Part shown: positions 7,697-16,272 of the stretch, in pieces
How positions within the stretch are numbered: the stretch's first letter is position 1
Layout: the number at the start of each line of letters is the position of its first letter
DNA from: Rhodopirellula sp. P2
GTDB lineage: Bacteria; Planctomycetota; Planctomycetia; Pirellulales; Pirellulaceae
Assembly (NCBI RefSeq): GCF_028768465.1
Contig: NZ_CP118225.1
Coordinates: 992,001 to 1,056,000, forward strand
Direction of reading: 5' to 3'
DNA: 64,000 nt
Program-made: the position numbers and the translations under genes
Notes under the pieces: model-generated
What the model was told of the DNA's origin: nothing
Seen by the model: only the letters and a program-made list of their open reading frames with translations
The model's database searches: none

Positions 7697-9186
7697 GGGC
7701 GCTGTTGCAGGAACTCTTCTGTTGCCAGTTGATCCACTCGAATGAAGTGATCTTTCAGCACCGGGAAGATATCACCTTGGACCGATTGCAAACGCAGATC
7801 TCCCGTTGGACGCGATGGCAGATGGCAAGCGACACAATCGTCTGACAGCTTGATTCCCGCGGGCGGATCGAAGTGACAGCTTTGTTCTGCGTGACACGAC
7901 AAACACCGATCGGAGTAGTAGCGAGCTGGTTCCGACACCACTTCGTGTGGATTGTGACAGTCCGCACAAGTCATTTCGGATTGCAGGAAACACTCGCTCA
8001 TTTCCAGCCGGGCAAGTTGATTGCTGGTATGGACGCTGTTGGCCTGATCGATGCCTGCGGGTGCATCGATGTAATGAGGCGAAAGCTCGTCACCCGGTCG
8101 AAACTCAAACGGTTCCCCTCGCAAATCGGTTGAACCAGCGTGGCATTGCCCGCAAATGTCGAGTTGACGCTCCCGATCAAGCTTGGCAGGACGAACGATC
8201 TGATGGGGCTGGGACGAGTCGGGGTTTGCCTGGTGATAATCGACGTGTTCACCTCCGGGCCCGTGGCAACGCTCACAGGTGACGCCCCAAATCAGGGTGT
8301 GAGGGTTGAATCGGTTCCCACCACCATCAGGACGCCACTCAGAGTCCTTCAGTGCATGAACTGCCCGATCATCTCCAATCGGTTCGAAGTACGTTGCGTG
8401 GCAATCCAGACACCTTGTCGGGATCGGTCGGGCGTAGGCCGCGTCCCCGTCCACATACCCGGGGCTGTTGATCCAGCGATCTGTCTCGGACAAATGAGTG
8501 ACATTGTGCTGATACAATCGATCGAGATTCCAATACGCGAACGACCGAGCCATTTTGCCGGACCCGAAGCTCACTTGCATCGGTACATCGATGTACCAGT
8601 CGTAGAACCGAACCCGCTGGTAATACTGGTCTTCCAGGTGGAGCATTTCGATGAACAGGTGCTCGTCGCTGGTGGTCATTCGGTTTTCGGGCGCGGCATA
8701 TTGCCCTGGCATCTTGATCGCTGCCACCGGTTCGCTCGTGTGGGCGTGAGCGGTCTGGCTGAATGAATCGTAGATGTCGCGATGACAATCTTGACAGGCG
8801 TCTGGACCGAGATAGCCTAGTTCGTTGCCTCGATCGGTTTCACTCGTTGCAGGTTCGAGTTTCTCTGGCATCTTGCCAGGTGGAAAAGGGATCTCGATCC
8901 CGCCACCGTCTTGGCGTTTACCGATGAACCAATAGTCGCCGTCTCCGACGTACGAGACCAGCAAATCGTCCGGCGGCGGAGTCCCTTCGCCACCGAGGGT
9001 CTGCTGATTCCATTGCTGAACGGCTGCGTTTTGTTTCTGACTCAGTTCCGAGGTTTGAGTCTCGACCTTTTGACGTTGCAAACTCTGATAGCTGTCTGCG
9101 AGCTCGTCTTCGGGGAGCAGCTTGTACGAAACCAAGCCGACCAAACCGAGGGCCGAAAGAAGAGCGAGTTTGCGACCGCTGATCAT
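7672..9186 (-). CDS. Secreted or membrane-anchored heptaheme c-type cytochrome
   Basis: A 504-residue protein with seven CXXCH heme sites at residues 131, 259, 304, 345, 407, 428 and 451 (CQDCH, CLDCH, CERCH, CGQCH, CADCH, CLSCH, CVACH), resembling the cytochrome c554 / doubled-CXXCH multiheme group. Residues 5-21 form one hydrophobic N-terminal segment without a clear cleavage site, so it may be a membrane anchor. It should transfer electrons outside the cytoplasmic membrane; the partner is unknown. Its ATG overlaps the stop of the upstream sulfatase (ATGA), so it is the third gene of a sulfatase-sulfatase-cytochrome operon. The last dozen codons (ending KKSTASP) lie in sequence duplicated from the DUF1559 repeat, so the native C-terminus may have been replaced. 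Confidence 0.88.
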   Translation of the reverse strand: MISGRKLALLSALGLVGLVSYKLLPEDELADSYQSLQRQKVETQTSELSQKQNAAVQQWNQQTLGGEGTPPPDDLLVSYVGDGDYWFIGKRQDGGGIEIPFPPGKMPEKLEPATSETDRGNELGYLGPDACQDCHRDIYDSFSQTAHAHTSEPVAAIKMPGQYAAPENRMTTSDEHLFIEMLHLEDQYYQRVRFYDWYIDVPMQVSFGSGKMARSFAYWNLDRLYQHNVTHLSETDRWINSPGYVDGDAAYARPIPTRCLDCHATYFEPIGDDRAVHALKDSEWRPDGGGNRFNPHTLIWGVTCERCHGPGGEHVDYHQANPDSSQPHQIVRPAKLDRERQLDICGQCHAGSTDLRGEPFEFRPGDELSPHYIDAPAGIDQANSVHTSNQLARLEMSECFLQSEMTCADCHNPHEVVSEPARYYSDRCLSCHAEQSCHFDPPAGIKLSDDCVACHLPSRPTGDLRLQSVQGDIFPVLKDHFIRVDQLATEEFLQQRPKKSTASP

Positions 9187-10586
9187 GCCGATGCCCGCTT
9201 TTTCGTACGCTTGGGTTGGCCACGCTTCATATGGTTCAGTGCGTCCATTTCAGTCGCTTGACCGTTGTCACCGCAACGCTGCATCCATTGATCCAGTTCC
9301 TGTCGCAAGGACCGCTTCGTCTCCTGATGTTTCGGATCATCGGCGAGGTTGTGCATTTCAAGTGGATCCTTTGCTAGGTCATACAACTCGATCTCAGGGC
9401 GATGCTTGTAGCGATCGACCAGTTCCTTCGCTTGGCTGTTTCCAGCTTCAGCCTCGCGTACCCAACTGACAAATTCTTTCGAACTCGTGCAGGCATTTTG
9501 AAACGCCACTTCAGGAGTGAAGTTCCAAATGTACTTGTAGCGATCCGATCGGACGCTTCGAATTCCATAGTGATCCGAACCATTGTTGATGCCGCGTGTT
9601 GTCATTTCGCCAAACACCAACTCCTTGTGAGTTTGTTTGCCCGCCAATGCAGGCAGCAAACTTTTGCCGTCGAGTTTGGCAGCCACATCCGAATTGAGAT
9701 CACCGCCGGCGACTTCGATCCAGGTTGGTAAGAAGTCGATGTATTCGATCATCGCGTTGTTGGTCGATCCGGCTTGGACATGCCCTGGCCAACGGACGAT
9801 GCACGCGGATTGCAAACCGCTGTCGTAGCACGTCCACTTGGCGAAGGGCATCGAGTTGCCTTGTTCGCTGACCACGATCAACAAGGTGTTGTCTGCCACC
9901 TGGTATTCGTCGAGCAAATCGATTGCTTGTCCCACCTGTGAATCGAAGTAGGTGATCTCGGCCAGGTAGCGTGACATTCCCTCGCGTGTTTCGGGCGTGT
10001 CCAGGATGTAAGGAGGCAGCTCGAGGGTCGCCGGGTCGTACCGTGAGGCGTCGCCTTTATTCCAAGGTGTGTGAGGTTCGTTGGAACACAGAAACAAACA
10101 GAACGGTTGTTCGGTTTCTGAGCAGCCTTTGACGAACTCTTCGACCGCCTCAAAGTCAGGGTTGGAGTTGCCTGGCAACTGTTCCCAGTCGAAAACCGAT
10201 CGCGGAGCGATGTGTTTTTTTCCGCTCTGTGCGACCTGGTAACCCAATGGTTGCAGGAACTGAACCACGCTCGCGGTCCCATCCGGAACAAACGTGTGGT
10301 TCGGATAGGCACCGGATTTCACGGGGTACTGGCCACAGTAGATGCTGTGCCGGGTGGGCGAACACATCGCGACGGATTGGAAGCAACGCGTGAACCGCAT
10401 GCCTTCCTCCGCCAAGGCATCGATCCGAGGCGTGTGGGCTTGGCCACCGTAGCAACCGATGTCACGAAAGGTGCAATCATCGGCGATGACGAAGACCAAG
10501 TTTGGCTGTTCATTCGCTGTCGCGGCTTTTCCCATCAAGAAAAGCGAGACAACAAAGACTGATAGCGAGAATAACAACCGAATCAT
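9183..10586 (-). CDS. Secreted type I sulfatase (second of operon)
   Basis: A formylglycine-dependent sulfatase that hydrolyses sulfate esters, probably of marine polysaccharides. Seen: signal peptide at 1-24 (MIRLLFSLSV...ATA), metal-binding Asp36-Asp37 in FVIADDC, and the C-x-P-x-R signature CSPTR with Cys75 as the residue matured to formylglycine. Total length is 467 residues, usual for the family. It resembles sulfatases annotated as N-sulfoglucosamine sulfohydrolase or choline-sulfatase-like, but the substrate cannot be told from sequence. The start at 10586 rather than 10607 is supported by an ATGA overlap with the upstream sulfatase stop and an AAGGTG ribosome site. Its own stop overlaps the cytochrome start in the same way. 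Confidence 0.92.
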   Translation of the reverse strand: MIRLLFSLSVFVVSLFLMGKAATANEQPNLVFVIADDCTFRDIGCYGGQAHTPRIDALAEEGMRFTRCFQSVAMCSPTRHSIYCGQYPVKSGAYPNHTFVPDGTASVVQFLQPLGYQVAQSGKKHIAPRSVFDWEQLPGNSNPDFEAVEEFVKGCSETEQPFCLFLCSNEPHTPWNKGDASRYDPATLELPPYILDTPETREGMSRYLAEITYFDSQVGQAIDLLDEYQVADNTLLIVVSEQGNSMPFAKWTCYDSGLQSACIVRWPGHVQAGSTNNAMIEYIDFLPTWIEVAGGDLNSDVAAKLDGKSLLPALAGKQTHKELVFGEMTTRGINNGSDHYGIRSVRSDRYKYIWNFTPEVAFQNACTSSKEFVSWVREAEAGNSQAKELVDRYKHRPEIELYDLAKDPLEMHNLADDPKHQETKRSLRQELDQWMQRCGDNGQATEMDALNHMKRGQPKRTKKRASA

Positions 10587-12037
10587 GAGTTCACCTTCTT
10601 TCGCCAAACAGGGCGAGCATTCGCTGTGATTTCTTCGTTCAGTTTTTCCATGCGAGCATGCATTTTTTGCACGCGTTCGGGTTGTTGTTCAGCAAGATTA
10701 TTCTTCTCACCGATGTCCTGTGACAAATCAAACAGAAAGACCTTTGGTTCGGGTTTGGGTCCCTTCGCTTTCGGACCTCGACGCGCTACCTGTCGCAGAT
10801 ATTTCCAATCGCCCATCCGAATGCCTTCGAGCACACCATGTGCGGAATAGAAGACAAATTCATCGCGAAGAGATTCATCCGATGCGAAAGTGGAAGTCAA
10901 ATCGACCCCGTCGATCTTTCGATCGTTCGCAAGTGCGACGCCCGTGATCGAAGCGATGGTGGGAAGCAGGTCCATGTTGGTGGCGAAAGCGTTGCTGGAC
11001 GTGCCCGCGGGAATGCGTCCTGGTGCCCACATGATGCAGGGCACTCGTTGGCCGCCTTCAAATGTGGTTCCTTTTCCGGCTCGCAGGGGACCGGCACTGC
11101 CGCCATGGTTTTTGAATTGCAACCAAGGTCCATTGTCGCTGGTGTAAACAATCAACGTCTTTTCTGACAAACCAAGATCACGGACTGTTTGAATCAGCCG
11201 TCCCACTTCCGTGTCGATATGCTCGATCACACATTTGTAAGCGTTTTGCGGATCGGGATCGTAGACATCCTCCGGCACATACAAAGGAATGTGCGGCATG
11301 GAATGAGGCAGATACAAGAAGAACGGTTTGTCTTGGTTGGCTTCCACAAACTCAATGGCCCGATCCGTGTACCGGCGGGTGATGGTCCGTTGATCGGCGG
11401 GCAGTTCAATGATTTCTTCGCCTTCTACCAACGGCGTATTGAACAAGGTGACCGCGGAGGACTGGTCCGTCCAACGATCATCCGATGACATCTTCCCGAG
11501 TCGTTTGTTGTCGGGATGATTCATGTCATTGGAATACGGAATCCCGTAGTAAGAATCAAAACCGTTGGATGTTGGCAGCGTTTCCTTGTGATGCCCCAGG
11601 TGCCACTTGCCAACGCAAGCGGTGGCATAGCCCGCTGACTTCAAATGGTCAGCGATCGTGACTTCCTCGGGATGCAGCCCGTAATTGCTTTGCGGGAACA
11701 AGACATGCTGATGCAATCCAACTCGTTTGGGATAGCAGCCTGTCAGGAGAGCGGCTCGAGATGGCGAACACACCGAGCAAGCGGAATAAAAGCTGGTGTA
11801 GCGACGTCCTTCGCTGGCCAAGCGATCCAGGTTGGGTGTTTTAATATTGGGCGAACCAAAGCAACCCAAGTCGTTGTAGCCCTGATCATCGGTGAAGATC
11901 ACGATGACGTTGGGTTTCTCGGATGGGTCGGTCGACTCAGCCGCCAAACCGGGCCGACCGAGCAACGTCAGCACCGTGGCGAGGCCAAAGAAAGCGGCTC
12001 GGAAGCGAGGGATTGGAAAAGCACATCGGGAAGACAT
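10583..12037 (-). CDS. Secreted type I arylsulfatase (first of operon)
   Basis: A 484-residue sulfatase with a signal peptide (to about residue 33), metal Asp50-Asp51 in IFTDDQGYNDLG, and signature CSPSR with Cys90. The GKWHLGHH motif (about 144-151) is the second sulfatase signature and supplies active-site Lys and His. It resembles arylsulfatase A / N-acetylgalactosamine-6-sulfatase types and should remove sulfate from algal or other marine glycans outside the cytoplasm. It is the first gene of the operon; the gap upstream (12038-12386) must hold the promoter. An unlinked formylglycine-generating enzyme is expected, since none is in the window. Confidence 0.93.
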   Translation of the reverse strand: MSSRCAFPIPRFRAAFFGLATVLTLLGRPGLAAESTDPSEKPNVIVIFTDDQGYNDLGCFGSPNIKTPNLDRLASEGRRYTSFYSACSVCSPSRAALLTGCYPKRVGLHQHVLFPQSNYGLHPEEVTIADHLKSAGYATACVGKWHLGHHKETLPTSNGFDSYYGIPYSNDMNHPDNKRLGKMSSDDRWTDQSSAVTLFNTPLVEGEEIIELPADQRTITRRYTDRAIEFVEANQDKPFFLYLPHSMPHIPLYVPEDVYDPDPQNAYKCVIEHIDTEVGRLIQTVRDLGLSEKTLIVYTSDNGPWLQFKNHGGSAGPLRAGKGTTFEGGQRVPCIMWAPGRIPAGTSSNAFATNMDLLPTIASITGVALANDRKIDGVDLTSTFASDESLRDEFVFYSAHGVLEGIRMGDWKYLRQVARRGPKAKGPKPEPKVFLFDLSQDIGEKNNLAEQQPERVQKMHARMEKLNEEITANARPVWRKKVNS

Positions 12038-12386
12038 GAACTCGCCTTGCGAAAAGGTAGGGACGGAGGGAGGGAGGGCTATGGTTCCAACCGCACGAGG
12101 GAACCGGTGGGCTGCGGTCCATCATAGCCACTGCTGCCAGACGAAGCAGCAAAGGATGGTGCCTTCAGACCGCACATCCACGACGGCCCCCTCCGGGGCG
12201 TCGATTCAATGAGTGAGGTAGCGGAACTCGCCAAGAGTTTCGGCCTGCACCGTTATTCGCCGAAAGTCTTGGCGACTTCCGCTACGGCCAGATGCGTCAG
12301 TAATAAAATCGACATCCTCCGGGGCGAATGCGCGTGAATAGCGCCGAGAGAGCCTCGAGACCCACCCGCCTTGATCCACGACCTCC
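12038..12386. other. Gap upstream of the sulfatase operon
   Basis: 349 bases without a gene. It carries the sulfatase promoter side at the left, copy 1 of the 68-bp palindromic repeat at 12218-12285, and the 3' end of trpC at the right. Confidence 0.6.
12218..12285. repeat. 68-bp palindromic repeat, copy 1
   Basis: Arms of 27 bases (GTAGCGGAACTCGCCAAGAG... and ...CTTGGCGACTTCCGCTAC) with two mismatches and a 14-base centre. The same 68-base design occurs at 15716 and, inverted, at 28721. Confidence 0.9.
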
Positions 12387-13166
12387 TCAGCGGGCGAGCA
12401 ACGCCTTGGTGGCGATCGTGATGTCGGGCTGGCGCATCAGCGATTCGCCTACCAAGATGGCTTTGATGCCACCTGCTTTCAGCATCGCTACATCATCCGC
12501 GGTTCGGATGCCGCTTTCACCGACCACCAATCGATCCGACGGAATGCCGGCGGCCATGCGGACGCAGTGCTGCAGATCGGTTTCGAAAGTTCGCAGGTCT
12601 CGGTTGTTGATTCCGACCAATCGGGTCTTGGTTGCCAGAACCGGAGCCAGGTTCTCGGGTTCGTACAGTTCGATCAGCGTTTGCAGGCCCAACTCAGCGG
12701 CTTGCTCATCCATCTCGATCAATTGCTGAGGCGAGAGACATTCGGCGATCAACAACACCGCATCGGCACCGGCGACGCGGGCCTGCAGCAGTTGATAGGG
12801 ATCGACGAGGAAATCCTTGCGAAGGATTGGCAAATCAACCGCCGAGCGAACGGCCCGAAGAAAGCCCAATGAGCCTTGAAAGAACGGTTCGTCGGTGAGC
12901 ACGCTGATGCAAGCGGCACCTCCGTCTTCGTACGACTTGGCAATCGTTGGTGGGTCAAAGTCTTCGCGGATCAGTCCGGCCGATGGACTGGCTCGTTTGA
13001 CTTCGGCGATCAAGCGAACTTGATCGGTGGCCGCGAGCGAGCCGTGAAAGTCGCGACACGCAGGAAGATCCTTCGCCGCCGCGACGAGTTCCGCGGCGGG
13101 CACGGAAGCTTGATCACGCGCGATGACTTGGCGGGTTTTGACCAGGATGTCGTCGAGAATCGTCAT
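12387..13166 (-). CDS. trpC: Indole-3-glycerol-phosphate synthase
   Basis: Closes the indole ring in tryptophan synthesis, converting 1-(2-carboxyphenylamino)-1-deoxyribulose 5-phosphate to indole-3-glycerol phosphate. At 259 residues it is a stand-alone TIM barrel, not fused to TrpF. Seen: EVKRASPSAG with Lys57, LRKDF with Lys117 (the two catalytic lysines), the IAECLS segment, GINNRDL, and VVGESGI near the phosphate site. It starts 18 bases after the purH stop on the same strand, so the two are likely co-transcribed. No other trp genes are nearby, so the pathway is dispersed. Confidence 0.97.
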   Translation of the reverse strand: MTILDDILVKTRQVIARDQASVPAAELVAAAKDLPACRDFHGSLAATDQVRLIAEVKRASPSAGLIREDFDPPTIAKSYEDGGAACISVLTDEPFFQGSLGFLRAVRSAVDLPILRKDFLVDPYQLLQARVAGADAVLLIAECLSPQQLIEMDEQAAELGLQTLIELYEPENLAPVLATKTRLVGINNRDLRTFETDLQHCVRMAAGIPSDRLVVGESGIRTADDVAMLKAGGIKAILVGESLMRQPDITIATKALLAR

Positions 13167-13184
13167 CGCAATGCTACCGGTCGA

Positions 13185-14756
13185 TCAGTGTTTGAAGTGA
13201 CGACGACCGGTGAAGACCATCGCGATTTCGTGTTCGTCGCAAGCCGCGATCACTTCGTCATCACGACGTGAGCCACCGGGTTGAATGATTGCCAGCACGC
13301 CGGCTTTGGCGGCCGCTTCGATCGAATCAGGGAAGGGGAAGAACGCGTCGGACGCGAGAATCGATCCTTCGGACCGCTCGCCAGCTTTTTTGATCGAGAT
13401 TTCGACACTGTCAACGCGGCTCATTTGACCGGCTCCCACGCCGATCAACGCTGTGTCTTTGGCTAGCACGATCGCGTTGCTCTTCACGTGACGAACCATT
13501 TCCCAACCAAAGGAGATGTCGTCCCACAGGTCATCATCGACGGGCGTTTCGGTGACGGTGTTCCACTGCAAAGGCGAGCTGACCATCCGGTCGGCGTCTT
13601 GCACCAACATGCCGCCGCTGATGAATCGGCGTGCGACCTTGCGAGCGGGTTCGTCCAACCGGCCGACTTGCATCAACCGAACGTTGTCTTTCCAACGTGG
13701 TTTGGTCGTCAGCAGCCCAACCGCGCCGGCCTCGTAATCCGGCGCCACGATGGCTTCGATGAACAAACCGGGCTGGCAGAGGAATTCGGCGGTGGCTTCG
13801 TCGAGCGTTCGGTTCATTCCGATGACCGAACCAAAGGCGGACAACGGGTCACCGGCCATCGCTTTGTCGACCGCGTCGGACAAAGTGTCGCCGGTCGCCG
13901 CACCACAGGGGTTGTTGTGTTTGATGACCGAGACGGCAGGGTCAGCAAAACCGCGAGCGATGTCGAGTGCGGCATCGAGATCGAGCAGGTTGTTGTAGGA
14001 CAACTCCTTGCCACTGATCTGGCGAGCCGAGACCAAATTCGCGGATCGATCCGACGAATCCGAATACAACGCGGCGCGTTGGTGCGGGTTCTCACCGTAT
14101 CGCAATTGGGTTTTGCGTCGCAGCGACACGTGCATGGTGGCGGGGAATTCGCCTCCGACGGCATCGCCTTGCATGTAATCGGCAATGGCTCGGTCATAAC
14201 CAGCGGTGTGGTCAAACGCTTCGGCGGCGAGCTGAGTTCGAAGCTCTTCGGTCGTTCCGCCCGAGCTTTCCAGTTGATCGAGGATCTCGCTGTACTGTTC
14301 GGGGCTGGTCGCGATCGCGACATCGCCGTGGTTCTTTGCAGCGGCACGAACGAGACTCGGACCCCCAATGTCAATCTGTTCGATGCACTCTTCGCGGGTC
14401 GCTCCTGGGCGGCTGACCGTGGCGGCGAAGGGATACAGGTTCACGACGACCAAATCGAACGGCTCGATGTCATGGTCGGCGATGGTGTCCATGTGCTCGT
14501 CGAGATCGCGGCGAGCCAAGATGCCAGCGAAGATTCGCGGGTGCAGCGTTTTCACGCGACCATTGAGCATTTCCGGAAAACCGGTGTACTCGGCAACGTC
14601 TTCGACCTCGATCCCGGATTGTTCCAAATGGGCCCGAGTTCCCCCGGTGCTGTAAATCGTGACACCAGCGGCGGACAATCCGGCGGCAAAATCTGCCAGC
14701 CCCATCTTGTCGCTGACACTGATCAATGCGTTACGGACGGGGACCACATCAGACAC
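13185..14756 (-). CDS. purH: Bifunctional AICAR formyltransferase / IMP cyclohydrolase
   Basis: Catalyses the last two steps of IMP synthesis in the cytoplasm. The 523 residues match the usual length. The N-terminal cyclohydrolase part has ALISVSDKMG, YSTGGT and LNGRVKTLHP; the C-terminal transformylase part has YGENPHQ, the KHNNPCGAA motif with its catalytic Lys and His, SFGWEMVRHVKSNAIV and QMSRVDS. The assigned start is a GTG at 14756 with the family-typical beginning (RNALISVSDK); no strong ribosome site was seen. The upstream neighbour is hisF, and trpC follows. AICAR is a by-product of the HisF step, so a hisF-purH neighbourhood makes metabolic sense. Confidence 0.97.
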   Translation of the reverse strand: MSDVVPVRNALISVSDKMGLADFAAGLSAAGVTIYSTGGTRAHLEQSGIEVEDVAEYTGFPEMLNGRVKTLHPRIFAGILARRDLDEHMDTIADHDIEPFDLVVVNLYPFAATVSRPGATREECIEQIDIGGPSLVRAAAKNHGDVAIATSPEQYSEILDQLESSGGTTEELRTQLAAEAFDHTAGYDRAIADYMQGDAVGGEFPATMHVSLRRKTQLRYGENPHQRAALYSDSSDRSANLVSARQISGKELSYNNLLDLDAALDIARGFADPAVSVIKHNNPCGAATGDTLSDAVDKAMAGDPLSAFGSVIGMNRTLDEATAEFLCQPGLFIEAIVAPDYEAGAVGLLTTKPRWKDNVRLMQVGRLDEPARKVARRFISGGMLVQDADRMVSSPLQWNTVTETPVDDDLWDDISFGWEMVRHVKSNAIVLAKDTALIGVGAGQMSRVDSVEISIKKAGERSEGSILASDAFFPFPDSIEAAAKAGVLAIIQPGGSRRDDEVIAACDEHEIAMVFTGRRHFKH

Positions 14757-14869
14757 GGTTAACGACTCGGTTCAAGAAAACGGTTGGAAGCCCGAAAGCT
14801 GCTTCCGCCAACGGAAACCGCCATGTTCCTTCCCACCGCCAAGACGGTCAAGGCACCGTTGGCAATCCG

Positions 14870-15658
14870 TCATGTGGCAAATGGTTCCGCGGGCATCCGA
14901 ACGGGGATCCCGGCCTCGGCCATGTGCTGCTTGGTTTTCCCGATCGGGTGGGTCCCAAAGTGGAAAATGCTGGCCGCCAAAACCGCGTCGGCTTTGCCAT
15001 CGCGAATGGCTTCGACGAGGTGATCTGGGTGTCCAGCACCGCCGCTGGCGACAACGGGGATCCGGACCGCTTCGCTGACCGCCCGGGTGATCGGAATGTC
15101 ATAGCCATCGCAGGTTCCGTCGGCGTCCATGCTGGTCAGCACGATCTCGCCGGCTCCCAGCTCCTCGACTCGTTTGGCCCACTCGACCGCTTGCAGTCCG
15201 GTCGGTTTTCGGCCGCCATTGATGTGCACCTCCCAAAACTCCTCGCCGTCTTTCTGGACTCGTTTGGGATCGATGTTGACCACGATGCACTGACGCCCGA
15301 ATCGATCCGCGGCCTGACGGATGAAATCGGGGTTGGTCACGGCCGCCGAATTGATCGAAACCTTGTCGCAACCGGCTGACAGCAACGCTCGCACGTCCTC
15401 GACCGTTCGCACTCCGCCGCCAACGGTCAGTGGCATGAAGACCTGTTCCGCCGTGCGACGAACGACATCCAACAGGATCGCTCGTTCTTCGTGGCTGGCC
15501 GTGATGTCCAAGAACACCAGTTCATCGGCGCCTTCGGCTTCGTACCGCCGAGCCACTTCGACAGGATCGCCAGCGTCGCGCAGGTTCACGAAGTTGGTGC
15601 CTTTGACGACGCGTCCGCCATGGACATCGAGGCAGGGAATGACGCGAGCGGAAAGCAT
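14870..15658 (-). CDS. hisF: Imidazole glycerol phosphate synthase cyclase subunit
   Basis: The TIM-barrel cyclase of histidine synthesis. With HisH-derived ammonia it turns PRFAR into imidazole glycerol phosphate and AICAR. The 262 residues are typical. Seen: [16 protein letters not shown] at the start with the catalytic Asp, the [11 protein letters not shown] region, [27 protein letters not shown] and LTSMDADGT with the second catalytic Asp. hisH is not in the window. The start ATG at 15658 is the family start. A 68-bp repeat lies upstream, between it and the DUF721 gene. Confidence 0.97.
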   Translation of the reverse strand: MLSARVIPCLDVHGGRVVKGTNFVNLRDAGDPVEVARRYEAEGADELVFLDITASHEERAILLDVVRRTAEQVFMPLTVGGGVRTVEDVRALLSAGCDKVSINSAAVTNPDFIRQAADRFGRQCIVVNIDPKRVQKDGEEFWEVHINGGRKPTGLQAVEWAKRVEELGAGEIVLTSMDADGTCDGYDIPITRAVSEAVRIPVVASGGAGHPDHLVEAIRDGKADAVLAASIFHFGTHPIGKTKQHMAEAGIPVRMPAEPFAT

Positions 15659-15715
15659 GGGGAATCCAGTGGAAATGGCGGACGAGCGAGTGGCTTGTCA
15701 AAGCCTCATTTGAGG

Positions 15716-15783
15716 GTAGCGAAACTCGTCAAGAGTTTTGACTTGCATGACGAAATCCCGAAAGTCTTGACGACTTCCGCTAC
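15716..15783. repeat. 68-bp palindromic repeat, copy 2
   Basis: GTAGCGAAACTCGTCAAGAG... to ...CTTGACGACTTCCGCTAC, exactly 68 bases, same orientation as copy 1. It lies between hisF and the DUF721 gene. Confidence 0.9.
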
Positions 15784-15876
15784 GGTGATGCTCCTCAACT
15801 TTGGTGCTGACGAGGTGCTTACTAACGTACCCAATCGGATTTCAAAAACGCAAGGATGCCAGTCCGACCGATCGGA

Positions 15877-16272
15877 CTACTCCGCCTGGACCTTGAAACG
15901 CAGGTCCAGAATCTTGGCTTGCGGGTGTTCCTTGGCCAGCTTTTTCAGAATGCGGCGTTTTTGGAACGTCAGCTCCTGCATCACCACACTGTCGACCGCA
16001 TAGATCATCAGCACGCCGCGTTGCAGTTTGCCCACTCGAAACGAAGAAGCGATCGAGGCATCGACGGCGGATTTGATCGTTCCCGTCAAAGCCGACTCGG
16101 CCCCCACAGACGCGTAGCCCCGGCGGCTCATCAATTGCGAAACCAAGCTGCCGATTTTTCGCGGCCCGCTGGGTTTCTCTTCGACCAGTTTGGGAGGTCG
16201 TCGTTTCGGCGAACTCGCACCGCGACCGGATTCACCGCCGGATGACTGGGGCGGCTGTCCCATGGCGATCAC
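15877..16272 (-). CDS. DUF721 / DciA-like protein (putative replicative helicase loader)
   Basis: A 131-residue protein. The first 40 residues are Gly/Ser/Pro- and basic-rich (GQPPQSSGGESGRGASSPKR); residues about 40-131 are a DUF721 domain (IGSLVSQLMSRRGY..., then LTFQKRRILKKL and ILDLRFKV). DUF721 proteins such as DciA help load the DnaB helicase in bacteria lacking DnaC. It starts at GTG 16272, overlapping the dnaN stop (GTGA), or at ATG 16263, so translation is coupled to dnaN. Its place beside dnaN and a DnaA-box region supports a replication role. The role is inferred from family and context. Confidence 0.75.
   Translation of the reverse strand: MIAMGQPPQSSGGESGRGASSPKRRPPKLVEEKPSGPRKIGSLVSQLMSRRGYASVGAESALTGTIKSAVDASIASSFRVGKLQRGVLMIYAVDSVVMQELTFQKRRILKKLAKEHPQAKILDLRFKVQAE

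Larger units (their letters stand above)
6368..7707 (+). repeat. Copy B of the ~1.35-kb DUF1559 direct repeat
   Basis: Matches 2185-3536 through the gene, the terminator and a few bases beyond. Its 3' end overlaps the last dozen codons of the minus-strand cytochrome gene. Confidence 0.9.

Noticed and set aside
8140-8766. Plus-strand 208-codon frame
   Set aside because: Antisense to the heptaheme cytochrome, whose seven CXXCH motifs establish the real frame.
13488-14762. Long plus-strand open frame of 424 codons
   Set aside because: It is antisense to purH, which has all catalytic motifs; high-GC codon use opens the opposite frame.
15491-16003. Plus-strand open frame with a VKSFDLH-type peptide
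   Set aside because: It is made by the 68-bp repeat and is antisense to hisF and the DUF721 gene.
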